Source: Ophiura sarsii (lineage: Eukaryota; Echinodermata; Ophiuroidea; Amphilepidida; Ophiuridae). Taken from it: a DNA stretch of 64,000 nt. Of the stretch, positions 25,254 through 36,900 are shown in pieces (within the stretch, counting starts at the first letter, position 1; every line of letters starts with the position of its first letter). The notes under the pieces are model-generated. The model ran no database searches and had not been told where the DNA came from. It saw only the letters and a program-made list of their open reading frames with translations. The translations under genes and the position numbers were made by a program. The stretch spans positions 31,360,811 through 31,424,810 of the forward strand of contig CM069445.1 in assembly GCA_035610835.1 (NCBI GenBank). Reading direction: 5' to 3'.

Positions 25254-25560
25254 TTAATCTGTGTCTTGAACGGGAACTTCAAGACTCTTCGCAAAACAGT
25301 TGACCTCGGGACTCGTTTCTCTACTTGCAAATCGCGTTGGACTTTTAACTACTGCACGTCTAATGACGTCAATGATGTGATATTGATCTTCCAGTCTTTT
25401 TACGGCCATCGCGAACTGCTTCATGTATAGATCCTGTCTTTGAGTATTTGCCCACCAAGTTCCAAATAGTCGACTTTGCCGGTGCGCCTTTAACATTGAA
25501 ATGTTCTCTGAATCTTTTTGAGTAAGCTTGATTGATTAGGTTTCAGCGTAAGACCAAACA
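25254..25560 (-). CDS. Unidentified open frame, possible exon
   Basis: A minus-strand frame ending at a TAA at 25,254 carries at least 80 codons of balanced composition (segments WWANTQRQDLYMKQF and DQYHIIDVIRR, ending SLEVPVQDTD). It could be a terminal exon, but the candidate acceptors upstream lack a good pyrimidine tract. Their phase would not restore the last Cys of the neighbouring F5/8C domain. It lies inside the mariner-like inverted ends, so it may belong to mobile DNA. I do not recognise the product. Confidence 0.25.
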
Positions 25561-25672
25561 ATCAAATACGTTTATTTATCCTGTAATGCATCCTCAAAAT
25601 TAGTTTTAAGCCTATTAATGTCGGGGACCTAATGATGAGTGAATATATTTTGTGAAAGCCACGTCATTGAAT

Positions 25673-26201
25673 CAGGGATACTATTAACTTTGGGATAGGA
25701 AAGTCGTATACTAACGTACGTAGCGAAAACGGTCCTTTTGAATAAATTATGATAATCGTCTGGAATGCGTCAGTGACCGGCGTTTAACGCGTTTAACAAT
25801 GTTTAACCAGGTTTAACTGCATTAAACGGCATGTTAGTCAGCATAGGTTTGGGGGCGCTGTAGATTTAAACAGACGACGGTGGCCACGCGAAACTTAAAT
25901 TTTGAATTCGTAGTGAATATTACACGTAGCCTAATCGCGAATTTTAAACCGATCATTTTGACAAATACATCATAATTAGAAGGATTTTTATCGTTAACCG
26001 GGCGATGACTGTTAAAAATAATTCAAAATGGTGCACTCCCGTTGCCAAATTGGGTCGTCTGAGAGACGCGTGGCCAGCGTTGCGTCGTCTGCTACAATCA
26101 CGTCTGCAATCACGCCTGATCGGTATAGCGCCACCAATTCTATGCTGACTAAGTTCAATTTAAAAGTGGACCCGATCGGCAAGCTCAGTGGCATACCCCT
26201 G
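25673..26201 (+). mobile_element. ATTGAAT-flanked DNA element, copy A
   Basis: Bounded by CAGGGATACTATTAA on the left and GGCATACCCCTG on the right. Direct repeats ATTGAAT lie outside (25,666-25,672 and 26,202-26,208). Copy B at 31,188-31,660 is the same element reversed and is flanked by the same 7 bp. Shared interior words include CGTTTAACGC, CACGCGTCTCTCAGACGACC (reversed here) and CCGATCGG. Only the outer CAGGG is clearly inverted. No transposase is coded. Confidence 0.8.
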
Positions 26202-26289
26202 ATTGAATGGAGTATGAGGATAAGAATGTGCACTTTCAGTTTCCAGCACATGTTTAAACTACGCACAGCTGACGTCGTGAAAGTCTAAC

Positions 26290-26440
26290 AATGTATGATA
26301 TTGCGCGTTATGTTTGTTTGTTTGTTTGTCCATACGGACACACGCTTGGGTCCTGAAGGGACCATGCTCAAGCAAATTGCTCGGGCCAGGCTTAAAAAGC
26401 CTATATAAGCATGCTGGCTGAATGAAATGAAAGTTAGAAA
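26290..26440 (-). repeat. Probable SINE/LINE 3' end with (ACAA)n tail
   Basis: On the minus strand, sequence with small hairpins (GGCTTTTTAAGCC; GGTCCCTTCAGGACC; GTCCGTATGGAC) runs into ACAAACAAACAAACA. This is a typical short retroposon tail. Family not recognised. Confidence 0.4.
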
Positions 26441-26841
26441 AGTAAACAAACATTTCCGCTCGTGTAAAATATTAAGGGGCTTCAAAAAGGTTTCAAATTT
26501 GGTATTAAAAAAGCGTTTTCTGTCTAAATATATTTTCAGATTTATAGTTCGTATTATTTTAGCGTAGATATAAAGCTTTGGAATGGTTTCGACACTTTTG
26601 GGACACCCTGTGTATTTTGCTACGTACGGCAATTTGGATCACAACAGATTTAGATAGCTCTTTCAAATCTTGTCGTTACCACTTGTTTAGACCAAAATAC
26701 TAGAGAATTTTTAAGGAATAATTAAGGCATATTAGGAAAGGACTTTTGCGAACAAAACATGTATAGGATAGATAACTTTTAAAAACAACAACTGATGATA
26801 TGAAGCGAGCTATTAATTAACACTCGATCATATACCAAGAC

Positions 26842-26935
26842 CAGTGGCGTAACAGCCGGGGGGGGGGGGGGGCAGGGGGGTGGGGGCACAGTGCCCCCCT
26901 GAAGGTGCTCAGCAGGAAATTCAAACCTACCCACC
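26842..26935 (+). mobile_element. Isolated hAT-like end (CAGTGGCGTAAC + G-run)
   Basis: CAGTGGCGTAAC is followed by 15 G. This is the same terminal word that bounds the element at 53,188. The opposite end was not located. Confidence 0.4.
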
Positions 26936-27085
26936 AGGAAAAATAGGGGGAAGGGAAAAGAGGAAAAGAAGGGGGAAAGGGAAAGAAAAGAGAGAGAGAA
27001 AGGAAAAAGGGAGGAAAAAGAAAAAGGAAAAGGAGAAAAAAGGGGAAAGAAGGAAAAGAAGAAAGGGAAAGAAAGAAAGAAAATT
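26936..27085 (+). repeat. Polypurine tract, about 145 nt
   Basis: An almost uninterrupted A/G strand of GGAAAAG/GGGAAAG variants. The minus-strand Phe/Ser/Pro-rich frames over it are compositional artefacts. Confidence 0.9.
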
Positions 27086-27210
27086 TCGCAGTACAAAAAG
27101 CACAACAGTCAAAATTGTTGACTGTTGTGCTTTTTATACTGCGACATTTTGTTACCGTGCGAAATTTTGTTACCGTGCGAAATTTTGTGACCGTGCGAAT
27201 TTTGTTGACC
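27086..27210. repeat. 27-bp-arm hairpin followed by 18-bp tandem repeats
   Basis: Arms 27,086-27,112 and 27,118-27,144 pair with one mismatch (TCGCAGTAC... / ...GTATACTGCGA type). Three and a partial copy of an 18-bp unit ATTTTGTTACCGTGCGAA follow (27,146-27,210). Confidence 0.8.
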
Positions 27211-27737
27211 CTACCCCCGTAAAGAACGATTATCACACCCTAAAAATTCATTAACATGGTGTCAACTCGCCTAGAAAATTGTAGTGTCATCGCGGATAAA
27301 TAGGCTCAATAGGTGTAATTTTGACCTGTATTGCGAGATGTCGGGGTCAAAGGTGAGATAAAATTATCGGACTAGCTGCCGCGAGGAATTATGGTACTTA
27401 GGCTGTTCTTAACTTGTTAAAATATTAATTTATAGGGTTGAAAAGTGAACATGTATTGATTGAACAAATTGACGGGTACACGTTACCACGGTGTCGCACA
27501 CCTGTTAAGTTTTAGCGCCCTCAAGTGCAACGAACTCTCGTTCCGGAGCTGACTGGTTACACCAACCAATGGCCACCGATCTATGCATATCTTGCAGTGG
27601 TGTGTATCAGTTTGTCAAAACCGTTCATGTTTGATTTGTACCATAGCACCCCCAAAAAATACGAAACTACCAGAAGTGTTCATTTATGAAGGATACAATA
27701 AATGGGCACTTACATTATATTTTTCGCAAATCAACAT

Positions 27738-27986
27738 CTATTTATACATTGGAGAGAAATCGCTGACACAAAATTGGTTATTTTTGTTTGGAACGTTTTT
27801 GTTTTGTTTTACATCTGTCTTTTTACAACCCAGAATCTCAAATCTAAATTGATAAAATGGGTACGTTGGGTCCTCATGATACGCGCCCGCCTTCGCTGGA
27901 TGTATTAGTATCGCACCAACATCTTCTACAGGTTGTGGAAATATCATCGTCACCTCGTCGCTAGGGTTGGTATTGGCATCAAATAC
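27738..27986 (-). CDS. Lectin gene exon 7: end of the F5/8C domain and tail
   Basis: Codes VFDANTNPSDEVTMIFPQPV, then an IRIHP-like ILIHP and the closing FRFEILGC. Reading on gives 28 further Lys/Asn-rich residues to a stop at 27,738. A TT/GTAAAA donor at 27,827/27,826 would split the last Cys codon in phase 1, matching the phase at the domain's other end, so a further exon is possible. Confidence 0.8.
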   Translation of the reverse strand, partial: VFDANTNPSDEVTMIFPQPVEDVGAILIHPAKAGAYHEDPTYPFYQFRFEILGCKKTDVKQNKNVPNKNNQFCVSDFSPMYK

Positions 27987-30900
27987 CTATACAAGAAATC
28001 AAACAAAACTAAAATCATTGAATATGTTGAAAATAAATATAAATATTGAGGGTGTTGCTAATTGCTTTATAAGTTGGACTTCTTTTTAAAAACCGTGAAA
28101 ATGGTGGTTTGGTAGTATGCCTAGTTCTATTTTTAAACATCTGCACTGACGTTTCAAGTAAGCCGATACAAGATAATCAGTACAGTAATGATGCCTGTTG
28201 ATGCACCTGTAGATTCTAAAGACACTACCACATTGAAGATCTTAACGTCGGATACTTTGATCTCACAACCATGTAATTCTGCATTTTTACAATTTAAAAA
28301 AAAACACATTTGGGGACAGGACTGAGTTAAAAGTATGCCGGTATCTATTGAAATGTTTTAGAAGAAGACATCTGAACCTAGTATTTACGAGTATTTTACG
28401 AAGCTCACAAACCACTATCTTATCACAAACTATTTATCTACCAATGTGCAATGACGTTACAGGCTAATTAAGTCTTTGCAGTAACTTATTGAGCACCCTG
28501 CGTTTTTACCCACGCAACGAAAGACAAATCACGGAATTCGGTCATAGTATGTAGCCTCACACGCTGACAACACGGTATGCTTGCTATATTTTAAAGAAAA
28601 CGTGAATACACAGTGGTATACACACCTTCGGTTGGCCACTTTCATCCACAATGAAGCTCACGTCGTTCGATGGCCTACAACTGCTACAGTTTGTCGCCGT
28701 TGCAACCGTTAATGCTCCTACCCAATACTCATTACCACCTTGAGTTATCAATCCAGTTATTGTTGTGAGATAACCAAATTCTACATGTACAAACGAGTTG
28801 TCGTCAAAGGCATACGGTTCCCACCAATCAGGTTTTCCGTCTTCATCTATATAATTAAGTCTTGCCTCTCTTTCCTCGTGGAAGTTTTGCCATGAGGTAC
28901 CAGCAATTTGATTATCCGGGATAGAAAAATCTTCCATCCCCATTTTATCCAAACACGCTGTAAACAAAATCATTCATTTTATTAATGTGTTGCTGTATTA
29001 AAGGTGTTGACATGTTGACTGTCAGTTTGTGCTTGAAAAAAAACCACAATTATGCAATGACCAAAAATATAAAGCGTTATTATAATAATATGTGTAAGGT
29101 GATATAAACGTTTAAGACATAGCCTTAAGACTGTTTAATCAAGGGCCGGGGAGAAGGATGGGGAAGGGGGGGGGGGGGGGGGGGGAGGAGTTAGAGCAGT
29201 GGCGAAGCCAGAGAGAGGCAGGAGGCAAAGTCCCCCCCCACCCCGACAAAAAATTGAGCGAAAATCGTTAAGGCAAAGAAAAGGAAAAGAGGAAAGAAAA
29301 TGAAAATGAAAATGCACAAAAAGAAGAAGAAAAAGGGTAAATTAAGGTGGGTCGTTTTTTCATGAGACATCCTTAGCCATGGGTAGGCTTTTCAACTGAA
29401 AAATCCTTAGACATGGGTTTATTTTCGCGGAAACTTGCAAAAATTAGGTCTTTTTTTGCAAAAATTTGGTCTAAAATGAAGCAAAACCCCTAAAAATGGG
29501 TACCCATTTTTCCAAAATCACCCTTGGAAATGGGTAGGGGTTTTGAATCTCCAGCGGCACACCCCCGACCAAACCAAATCTGAGTAACCCCACCCCCCGG
29601 GCACTGGCCTCGCAGGCGCACAGTGGGCAAGTCCAAGTCCAACCCCAATTGCTATAGTATGATAGTGAGGTAGGAATAAAGTCATTGAAATGATCAAAAC
29701 AATAAAAATATTTCCCGGTAGAAAAATTGTTAGGCGTTTTCGCCTGCTTGGCGCTTCTACCGCTCCCGTGTTCATGGTGTTACGACAGGTTTATTTAACC
29801 CCTAAATTAAGGCGATACGTTACATTTTACCGGGCTATTTTAGCCCAATTATCATGTTTACCGGGCAGAAAGAAAACAGTTTCACAGGGCAATTCGGTCG
29901 ATTTCTGCCCGGGAAATAGAGCTTGCAATCACTGATTTCCTCTACCTAGTGCAACTTTGCTGTTGTTATGGGCGGTCATTTAAATCGCCATAACTTTAAG
30001 AGTATCCATTCGATTTTGTTGAATGAGGTATCAAACTGCGGAGAAGAAATTTGCTCATTTAATGTATATCTCAGATTTCTGGTACCGATTATCTTTTTTT
30101 AATTAGCCAACCTCAAAGCACCTGGTCCGGGACTTTTGGTGCTAGGTGTACATTTCAACCAGATAATGGCAGTCAGAAATTCTGAATTTAATCACATTCA
30201 ATGCATGCAATGGTGTACAAAAATGTATAAACATGATTGTATTCTATTATGTACAATTGAAACAAGATCACCGTCAAAATTAGTTGCAAGTATTCTGGGA
30301 CACGATTTTGGATGCAATGTTAAAAACATTTTGTGATTACCTGGCGGAGGTGGTGTCGTTGTAGTTGGTGGCGGTGGTGGTGTCGTTGGTGGCGGTGTCG
30401 TTGTCGTTGGTGTCGGTGTCGTTGTCGTTGGATCTACCTTGGTTATTTCACATGCAGCCGCATTGAAGGATGTTACCAGCTCGCACGGCACATCACTTAA
30501 TTTCCCGTCAAAATTTAGTATCAAACAGTTTTCGTTGGTCCCTCCATTGGGTTCATTTGTCGCCCAATCTGTATTTTTGACAATAATTCGATTAAAATAT
30601 AAGTAGAAATGTGGCTATATTGAGTAACATTTTGGAAACACTAAGTTATATTTCCTGAAGTAATTTGAAGATACAGGATTATAAAAAATGCCCCTCGTTA
30701 AGGTTGGATTATAGATACCGTGTAATTTGCTTCGTTTTGTCATTATAGTTAAGAAGTAAATCTTGTGTTTTCATATTATTAACTCTTGACAGCGTCGTTT
30801 AAATAGTTGCTGTGATTTCAAATAGCATTTTATTTCTGTTATTTATGTCTAGAGGGCGACACAGTTAGTTTAAATAAAACACACAGACGATGTTGTTCAC

Positions 30901-33900
30901 GATTTGCTTAAATTTGCAAAATTCGTATTCACTATCGGAAACTCGAACATTATGAGAGGACTCTAGCGGAAAAATGCCAAGTAATCCATAGGCTATAATA
31001 CAGTTTGAGAAAAATAAAGATCGAACTCTTTTACCCAACGGAGCGGAAATGGTTATTGTCAGAAAGTGTGTTGGGCACCCCCATGGTTACCAGTTGACCA
31101 CTCTCGTTCCACTTCCGGGTACTCGCGAATGTTTCCATTGTTTGCATTCTTGCTCGTTCCAATTCAGTGTCTACCAGGTGATTGAATCAGGGGTTGCCAG
31201 TGAGCTTGCCGATCGGGTCCACTTTTAAATTAAAATTTGGTCAGCATAGAACTGGTGGCGCTATACTGATTAGGCGTGATTGTAGCAGACGACACGACGC
31301 TGGCCACGCGTCTCTCAGACGACCCAATATGTCAACGGGAGTGCACTATTTTGAATTATTTTTGACAGTCATCGCCCGGTTAACGATGACAATTCTTCTA
31401 ATTATGATGAATTTGTCAAAATGATAAGATTAACAATTAACATTCGCGATTACGTGTTATTCACCTTACGTATTCAACATTTATGTTTCGCGTGGCCAAA
31501 TATTACGTTAAACCTGGTTAAACACTGTTAAACGCGTTCAACGCCGGTCACCGACACATTCCGATGATTACCATAATTTATGTAATTTATGCAAACGGCA
31601 CCGTTTTCGCTACGTGTGTTAGTATAGGACTTTCCTATCCCAAAATTAATAGTATCCCTGATTGAATCTCACAATCTGTGCATTGTTTAGATTTGGCTCA
31701 AAACATAGCGCATTCTATAACAGTTGCGACACGCGATTAAGCAATCATAGTTGGGGCTGTTAGGGCATCACAGGTTTGGTTCACATTCTTCTAAACTCAC
31801 CAAATTTGGCCCATATGTTGCTCGTACCATACTCTTTTGATTTTTGATGAATGCCAACATTGGAGACTTCTGGGACGGCCATATTGGCGAATTCCAATAT
31901 GGCCGCCATACTGGGGGATCAATAATTCAAATTGCTTCGATTAAGCTGGAAGCATACCAAATTGTTTTTCTGAGCACAAGTATTCTAAAAAATGTATAGT
32001 TTGCCCCACTTCTGATCTATGGTTACTGAGATATTGAGCAAAAACGTGAAAAGGTCGTTGACCTTTGCTTTTGGGCGTATATAGGCGTATAGGGATTGTG
32101 ACCTTTTGACCCTGTATAAGCACCGGTATAAGGCAAAAATCCCGAATCAAGGTGGTAACAACTACCACTTCTTGAACCCTTGTGATCTGACGAACAATTT
32201 GAGATATCGTTTGTCAAAATCGGAGCCTGTTCAAATGTTGACCCCCAAGCAAAGGTCAACAACCTTTTCACGTTTTGCTCAATATCTCAGTAACCACACA
32301 TCGGAAGTGAGGCAAACTATACATTTTTAGAATCTTTTAGCTCAGACAAACAATTTGGTATGCTTGTCAGCTTAATTGAAGTCATTTGAATTTTTGATCC
32401 CCAGTATGGCGGCCATATGGCTACATCGCATTTGACAAGTTGACTCCCTGTTAATGGCACTTACCCCAGAAGCCTAAATTATCATCAGCTGATTTCCAGT
32501 AGTTTGGAGAATCCCCACACTGCCATTGTCCTTCTGCGACATCGTCTTTGCATCTCAGCCAATAACCGCCATAAGAAGCTGAATCATAATCGGAATTCTT
32601 TGAAGCTAAGTAATCGATGTCATCTTGATCGTCTACTACAAGCTGAAATAACAAACAAAATATGATGATTATGCCAGAAACACCTGATAAGTTGAACAAA
32701 TCGGCTAACGATCCTCGTAACTTTGAACCTGGCCTGTCGGACCAGTAGTGTGCAGTTGTCGGTAAAATACATATTTTGAGTTATTTATGGAACTAGGCAT
32801 CGAAATAACAAAGGAACTAAGCTATCCTTGGTGAAAACATTCATAAGTTATACTATTGAAAAGACCTCATTACTTAATAAAGCTGTAGGATTTGTGTTAG
32901 GTTAATTTTGTGCTTACACGAAGGATAAACAAATCGGCTAAACCATCCTCGTCAGATTAATTGACAAAAAATGTCTGTTATATGCCGTTTTGTCATGGGA
33001 GGGCAGTATAGATGGGGTGACATGTGACGTCATGCCGGGCATTTGGTCGGTAGTTGCCATTGTTCTTTGCCCGGCGGTGTGCGCGCGCATCCTGTTCTGT
33101 TTAGGACCCGTGCCTTTAAAACTCGCGCCAAAGCATTATAATGGGCAATAAGGCATAGTGGACAGTGTTGTGGTCATATGATGTTTCCTGTAGATGGATG
33201 TAAGACTGTAATGTATGCTGATGATACTTCATTAATGTATAAAGCTAACAATGTGTGTGATCAAATTCAATTAGAATCATGCCTAAATAAAGTAGCTGAC
33301 TGGTTCAAAGCTAATAAACTTACTCTGAATGTTGACAAGACTAAGTTCATGATATTTGGTACTAACAAAATGCTTGAGAGGTTCCAAGATATTAAACTAA
33401 CTTACAATAATTTAAATATTGAAAGAGTAGATGAATTTAAGTATCTGGGTGTAAAGTTAGACAGCAACCTGTCTTGGTCTGCTCATGTTGATTATTTATG
33501 TAAAAATGTCAGTAAAAGAACTGGTATCATCAAACGTATGAAACATTTTCTTCCATATCAGACTATTGTAATGCTATCAAATGCTCTTGTTATTCCTCAC
33601 TTTGATTATGGAAGCACTGTTTGGTCAAACTTTTCTGCTGAGTCTCATAACAAATTACAGGTACTTCATAATAACTTAGCTAGGATAATTCTATCAGCTG
33701 ATATTAGAACACCAACAAATGATATGATGGATATACTTAAATGGGTAAAACTTGATAAAAGATGGCATAATCACCTAACTCTTATTGTGTATAAATGTTT
33801 GAGAAATTTAAGTCCATCATACATATCTGCCCAATTTGAATTTGTTCATAACAGCCATTCACATCTTACAAGAAATCACACCAGTAATACATTGGCTGTG

Positions 33901-36900
33901 CCAAAATTTAAATCCAATTCAGGCTTGCGCACATTTCATGTTAGGGCAGCATATGCCTGGAATAGCCTACCAGCAGCAGTCAGAATTGAACTGGAGAACA
34001 TGACCGTGCACCAATTTAAGTCTAAGATTAACGGACTCTAATTGTGTGCAAAGTACTTCTTAATTATATTATTTTGCTATTTCTGTTTGATTCATGTATT
34101 ATGTGTAAATAGTTGAACATATCTTTGTAAATATTGTATTATTTTCTGTATGATGAGGGCCTGCTTGGAAAGCAGTGCTTGACACTGAAGCTGTTTACCC
34201 TCAATAAAGAAAGATTAAACAACTCAAGCATGTATCGACAGTCCAGTCCCTTCGGCCGTTGTGTAACCGTCATTTTCCGCCAAATCGAATTTCGAAATAC
34301 GTTCCTTTACATGCGCATAATTTATAAACGGATAAATCATATACATTTTAATTATAATTTCACCACATAAATGTGGAGATCCTATAAAGGTTTCCAGAAA
34401 GTATACAAATTATTGAAATCCATGGCTTATCCGTTAGACTAGAGCCCTGTCAAAATATGTTGCAGGTTTTCTGGGACACCCTGTAAAACTCCTGGTAGCT
34501 TTTTATTATTCCTCAAAGGACGCCCGGGAGTTATGGTTAATAATATCTTCCTGTGCCGTTCCCACCACCATTGAAGACTTGTTATACTCACCTGTTCGCC
34601 TTTCATTGTATTACATCTATACTCTGCATTACTCCATGTTGTATGACCCCCTTCAACATAATAACACTTACGTTCCCATGCTTCCCATTCCGCAGGACAC
34701 GTGAACTCTAAATATCAAATAAATAAATTGGTCGTACAGTGCAACAGACCATAAATACTCCAATATGCACATTTTCATATTTTAGGGCACCATTAAAATT
34801 TGGATAATGCAATCAAAGTGGAACTCTCACATAGGTTATAAACATATATTGCCTTTTAACAATTTTTTATTTTATTTATGAATTTCTGATTTGCGTATCA
34901 TTTCGTCGCTGTTCTGACATACCGGCACATCTCTTTACTTATTTCTGTTGTGATGTGCCGGTATGTCAGAACAGCGACGATGCTAGTTTTAAGTTGAAAT
35001 ATTCAAAACGTTATTTCCTCCTATCATTTCAATGCTTTTGAATGTTTTTAATTATTTCTTCAGACAATGTAGTTAAACATGTTACCTACAATTTGTATAA
35101 GAATTTTCAATTTGACTTTATTTTTCAAATCCATTTTATGTGTATGCGGCGTATGTGGAGGCTGTTCTTGACCGTGGTGGCTTTGATACCAGTATCGCTG
35201 ACAAGATGAAGGGTGTGTTTCAGTATGGTGTGCATCCGAGAGCATTTTAGGTAAATAATAAAATACGGGAGCCGATCACGGCCACAGTGAATGAGTCAAC
35301 AACGCATGTAGGTCATTCCTGACTTTTACTCTATCCACCGGCGAGTCCGAACAGAAAAACACATCAATTCTAGTAAAGTCTACATCTTTTCACCGCCGTG
35401 AAAACTGTTCTGAAAAATGCTCTTGGATGTGCACTGGGCTGAAGCATGCCTTTTGGTGTGTCAGTGGTGCTGGCATCGTGTCGTTTTTGGTCAGGAGTTT
35501 CTCCACGTTTTCCCGACAGACGTGCACCGCACACAGTCGCAAAAGAAAGATGGCGTCGTAGCAACATCGTAAAAAGAATCAGATTGGATCAGGTGTACGC
35601 ATCATGATAATCTGATTGGTTTTAATGTTCGTTAAATTACTAATTTTAAATTCTGATTGAGATTTAAAATTTAAATCCCTTTCATTTAGAGTGTGCCTGA
35701 GGACTAATGTAGCCTTGAGAAATTTAAAATAGGGCAGTCCCAGATTGTCCGTAACCATCTGCCGTTAGGGAGTGTTCATAAATATTTTGGTGGGCGGGGG
35801 TGTCGAACAAAATTGAACCGTGGATATTTTGTTACCCCCCCCCCCCCCCCCAAAAAAAGGGTGTTTTTCTTGATCCCCCTTTTAAGATCCTTTTATGTTG
35901 ATCCCCCAAAATAGTGGGGCATTTTTTTGATCCCCCTTTTAAGGACCATTTTAATCCACCTCATTTTTTTCCAACCACCCTAAAGTATTTATGAACACTC
36001 CCTTACTAACACGGAAATCCCACCCTTCCACAATAAAGCTGAATACAGCGTTCCAAGACAACTGACATAGGATTTACGAGTTAAGAGCTGTGGAACATTT
36101 AAGAACAACCTTCAGCATATAGTCGAAGGTCGCTGAATCCCTCTCCATTTAGTCCTGTTAATTAAAAGATCTCTCAGTTCATATGAAAAACAATTAATGA
36201 AGACATTCGACTTGTGCAGTATTCCCTACGAGATCGAGTAGGAGATAGAGAGGGTTACACTAATTATGGTTGCCCTGATCTGGATCTGGGATATGTTGTT
36301 AATAAAAAATCAGTCATTTGAATAATGTATAGCATGTTAAAGAGATATTTCGCTGGAATAACTGGACATACGGTTTTCACTGCATCTCCAGAGATCTACA
36401 ATCAATACTCCGATTAATTTGCAATGAAACGTGTAGCCGAAATACAAATGACCTTCGTAAATCCTGTAAAATATTGATCCAAAATCTTGGGGACGTTTAA
36501 AAGTTAATGGAATTTTATAAATTATGCTCGACTTGATTGTTTCAAATCTAAGTCATGAAGGATGTCTTAATATGATTACGAATCTTGGAAAGAGTGACAA
36601 GTCTAGCAGACAAGATATAAAAGCCGATGGATGGTCAATATTTGACCGATCTATTATAGAGAATCCACACGACAAATATGATTGAAATGACCATTCTTGG
36701 TCATTTGTACAATGCTATGGCAGCTGCTTCTATGTCCCACTCATTAGACCTGTTTATAGAAACAGAATAATAGTTACAGGAGATTTTGAAGAGCTTCAGT
36801 TGTGTCATCGTTTAACTTGATATGGACCTTGTATTAAAAATACCTTAGTTTTACATGTGTTGGTATTTGCTTGAGTTTGATGTAGTTTCCTTTGGCTTTT

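Larger units (their letters stand above)
24819..26610. mobile_element. Mariner-like element with CAGGGTGTC ends
   Basis: The left end CAGGGTGTCGCAAAGGTTTC and the right end, reverse complemented CAGGGTGTCCCAAAAGTGTC, match with few differences for about 60 bp (both continue to AAAGCTTTATATCT). TA precedes the left end; on the right, TA appears two bases beyond CCCTG. The 1.8-kb interior contains the 25,673-26,201 element and no mariner transposase I can recognise. Related single ends occur near 34,450-34,485 and 48,931. Confidence 0.6.

Noticed and set aside
26779..27254. Phe/Ser/Pro-rich and Lys/Arg/Glu-rich frames on both strands
   Set aside because: Artefacts of the polypurine tract. No conserved pattern or splice context.
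35130..35250. Coding-like plus-strand stretch (AAYVEAVLDRGGFDTSI and onward)
   Set aside because: Short, with no convincing splice sites in a consistent frame and no recognised family. It lies in an intron of the lectin gene on the opposite strand.
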